From contig USAN01000008.1 in assembly GCA_900552645.1 (NCBI GenBank), forward strand, positions 8,427-72,426: 64,000 nt of DNA. Direction: 5' to 3'. The notes beneath the pieces are model-generated. The model did not search any database. It saw only the letters and a list, made by a program, of their open reading frames with translations, and had not been told where the DNA came from. Source of the stretch: an uncultured Bacteroides sp. (GTDB lineage Bacteria > Bacteroidota > Bacteroidia > Bacteroidales > Bacteroidaceae). The position numbers were made by a program, and so were the translations under genes. Position 1 is the first letter of the stretch, and the number at the start of each line of letters is the position of its first letter. Below, piece by piece: positions 62,507-64,000 of the stretch.

Positions 62507-63769
62507 ATGAAACATCATCCTAAAAGTTTCCTTATTACAGTATTGCTTCTATTTAATATTGTAATTGCTTGTTCAAGCAATAAAAATGATCCCCAAAATC
62601 CAGAAATATCTATACCCGAAGAAGTCCCTGCCAGCGGCAATGCATGGGAGGTTGCCAAGAATTTAGGAATGGGTTGGAACTTGGGTAATCAGTTTGATGC
62701 ATATAGCAATGGAGTAAGCAGCGAAACTGCTTGGGGTAATAAAGCAACTACTCAGGCTATGTTCAATAAACTTGCAGCAACAGGCATTAATTCGGTAAGA
62801 ATACCGGTTACATGGCTGGGGCATATAGGAGCTGCTCCTAACTATACCATTGAGGCGGCATGGTTAAATAGGGTGGCCGAGGTTGTAGGATATGCCGAAA
62901 AAGCAGGATTGAAAGTTATAATAAATATTCATCATGACGGTGCCGACAGCAAGCATTGGCTTGATGTAAAGAATGCCGCACTTGATGAGACAAAAAATAA
63001 TGAAGTAAAAGCTCAGTTAAAAGCTATTTGGACACAGATTGCGCAGAAATTCAGCAATAAGGGAAATTTTCTCATCTTTGAATCGATGAATGAAATCCAT
63101 GATGGTGGTTGGGGATGGGGAGCTAACTTAACAGACGGAGGCAAGCAGTATAAAGTACTAAATGAATGGAATCAGGTTTTTGTAGATGCTGTAAGAGCTG
63201 TTGGTGGCGAAAATTCTAATCGCTATCTTGGTATACCTGGGTATTGTACAAATCCCGAACTTACAATAAACAGCCTAACCATTCCTGCCGATAAAGTTCC
63301 AAACAGATTGCTTGTGTCTGTACATTTCTATGACCCATACGAATATACTTTGAACTGCAAGTATTCTGAATGGGGGCATACAGGTGCTTCTGATAAGAAG
63401 CAGAGTGGAGGAGATGAAGATAATGTAATTAAAGTATTCAAAAGTCTGAAACAAAAATATGTCGATAAAGGTATTCCTGTATATATAGGCGAAATGGGAT
63501 GTGTACATAGAGATAATGATCGGGAGGAACTTTTTCGGAAGTATTATCTGGAATATGTATGCAAAGCGGCCAGAATTTATGGACTTATCCCATTTTATTG
63601 GGATAACGGAAGTGCAAATGCCGGAAAGGAATGTAGCGGACTGTTTGACCGTGCAACCGGCGCTTATCTGAATAATGCTCAAGAAATTGTATCGGCTATG
63701 GTTAAGGGGATTACCAATAATGATGCTTCATATACACTGGATGCTGTGTATCAAGGTGCTCCACAATAA
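62507..63769 (+). CDS. GH5-family endoglucanase-type lipoprotein
   Basis: The 420-residue lipoprotein (cysteine at residue 22, NIVIACSSN) carries a GH5 catalytic domain that hydrolyses beta-1,4-glucans or mannans. Motifs in order are GMGWNLGNQFDA (residues 55-66), SVRIPVTWLGHIG near residue 96, IINIHHDG near residue 138, the acid/base glutamate Glu196 (FESMNEIHDG) and the nucleophile Glu329 (PVYIGEMGC). The HFYDPYEYT motif is near residue 273. It is a single gene with its own promoter and terminator. A GH5 subfamily with cellulase or xyloglucanase activity is likely, but the exact substrate is open. Confidence 0.92.
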   Translation: MKHHPKSFLITVLLLFNIVIACSSNKNDPQNPEISIPEEVPASGNAWEVAKNLGMGWNLGNQFDAYSNGVSSETAWGNKATTQAMFNKLAATGINSVRIPVTWLGHIGAAPNYTIEAAWLNRVAEVVGYAEKAGLKVIINIHHDGADSKHWLDVKNAALDETKNNEVKAQLKAIWTQIAQKFSNKGNFLIFESMNEIHDGGWGWGANLTDGGKQYKVLNEWNQVFVDAVRAVGGENSNRYLGIPGYCTNPELTINSLTIPADKVPNRLLVSVHFYDPYEYTLNCKYSEWGHTGASDKKQSGGDEDNVIKVFKSLKQKYVDKGIPVYIGEMGCVHRDNDREELFRKYYLEYVCKAARIYGLIPFYWDNGSANAGKECSGLFDRATGAYLNNAQEIVSAMVKGITNNDASYTLDAVYQGAPQ

Positions 63770-63898
63770 AAATGAATCTATAAGTTGATTTTTTATAGCT
63801 AATATATAATTTATAGTGAAGTAGTTTGCCGAATGTAAATCTTCATATTAATAATAAGGCGTTTTTCTTTATTGTGAATAAATAAGTAGGTTAGATTT

Positions 63899-63941
63899 GA
63901 GAAGGGATATATCTTTATAAGAAGTATCCTTTCTCTTTTTT
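63899..63941 (+). terminator. Terminator after the GH5 gene
   Basis: GAGAAGGGATAT (63899-63910) pairs with 63924-63935 with one G-U pair, then six T residues follow. It lies about 130 bases after the stop. The final 59 bases of the window hold nothing I can support. Confidence 0.75.
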
Positions 63942-64000
63942 ATTTATTTCAATCAAAATATAAGTATAGTCCTATACTATAAGATTTTATAATTTATAAT

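Noticed and set aside
1..64000. CRISPR arrays, insertion sequences, rRNA or tRNA genes
   Set aside because: I found no regularly spaced repeats, no transposase or integrase motifs and no cloverleaf-like genes when reading the window.

Overview
The window is a chromosomal stretch of a low-GC Bacteroidales bacterium. The evidence is the gene content (TamB/TamL pair, GldB-like lipoprotein, S9 dipeptidyl peptidase, PorT-like barrel, FecI/FecR-type sigma and anti-sigma with STN and carboxypeptidase-regulatory-like proteins, pectin GH28/GH43/DUF4861 genes, BACON domain), many lipoprotein signal peptides, and several promoters of the Bacteroidetes type (TTG/TTTG, 19-20 bases, TAnnTTTG). I cannot name a genus. 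I see no tRNA, rRNA, CRISPR array or transposase.

Layout. 1-1946: fatty-acid and RNA-modification genes (TetR remnant, fabG, pseudouridine synthase) ending in a perfect terminator. 2102-2992: remnant of a receptor-like protein. 3116-12228: a very AT-rich accessory island on the minus strand. It holds three genes for cholesterol-dependent-cytolysin-like (CDCL) lipoproteins: one with a BACON domain in front, one broken at a (TA)n tract, and one long form with a domain-4-like tail. It also holds a membrane-anchored TPR regulator, a DUF3244-type secreted protein, a large lipoprotein and an outer-membrane barrel. The CDCL genes lie between two 372-bp direct repeats made of the 3' end of the MATE transporter gene plus its terminator. 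12015-15440: PPIase, M16 peptidase and MATE transporter operon. 15639-22617: tamB-tamL. 22630-24576: OMP and nucleotidyltransferase. 24688-30728: pectin-degradation genes (GH28, DUF4861, GH43, GH28). 31275-33845: fabI, gldB-like and rsmI-like genes. 33836-40232: membrane protein, lipA, dipeptidyl peptidase, radical SAM protein and flavodiiron protein. 40522-45982: complete biotin operon bioB-A-F-G-C-D, preceded by a small conserved-looking ORF and a hairpin. 46418-49898: MscS, Sua5/YrdC and a helicase-TPR fusion. 50112-54255: oxalate catabolism (frc, oxc and an AEC permease like E. coli yfdV). 54366-57884: a NifJ-type 2-oxoacid:ferredoxin oxidoreductase. 58048-62272: ECF sigma and FecR anti-sigma genes flanked by two paralogous carboxypeptidase-regulatory-like proteins. 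62507-63769: GH5 glucanase lipoprotein.

How the genes work together. The most interesting system is the CDCL island. CDC-like toxins of Bacteroidota are known as two-component short/long pore formers that kill related bacteria, with a surface lipoprotein protecting the producer. Here a long form, two forms without the C-terminal domain, a candidate protective lipoprotein and a sensor-like regulator sit together. The flanking direct repeats predict that homologous recombination could delete 4,673 bp and leave an intact MATE gene followed by an intact regulator gene. The oxalate operon gives a plausible CoA-recycling route from oxalate to formate and CO2, with an uptake or exchange permease. 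Strong hairpins lie within 11-29 bases upstream of bioB, lipA and the DUF4861 gene, leaving almost no room for separate promoters and suggesting attenuation or mRNA processing inside operons.
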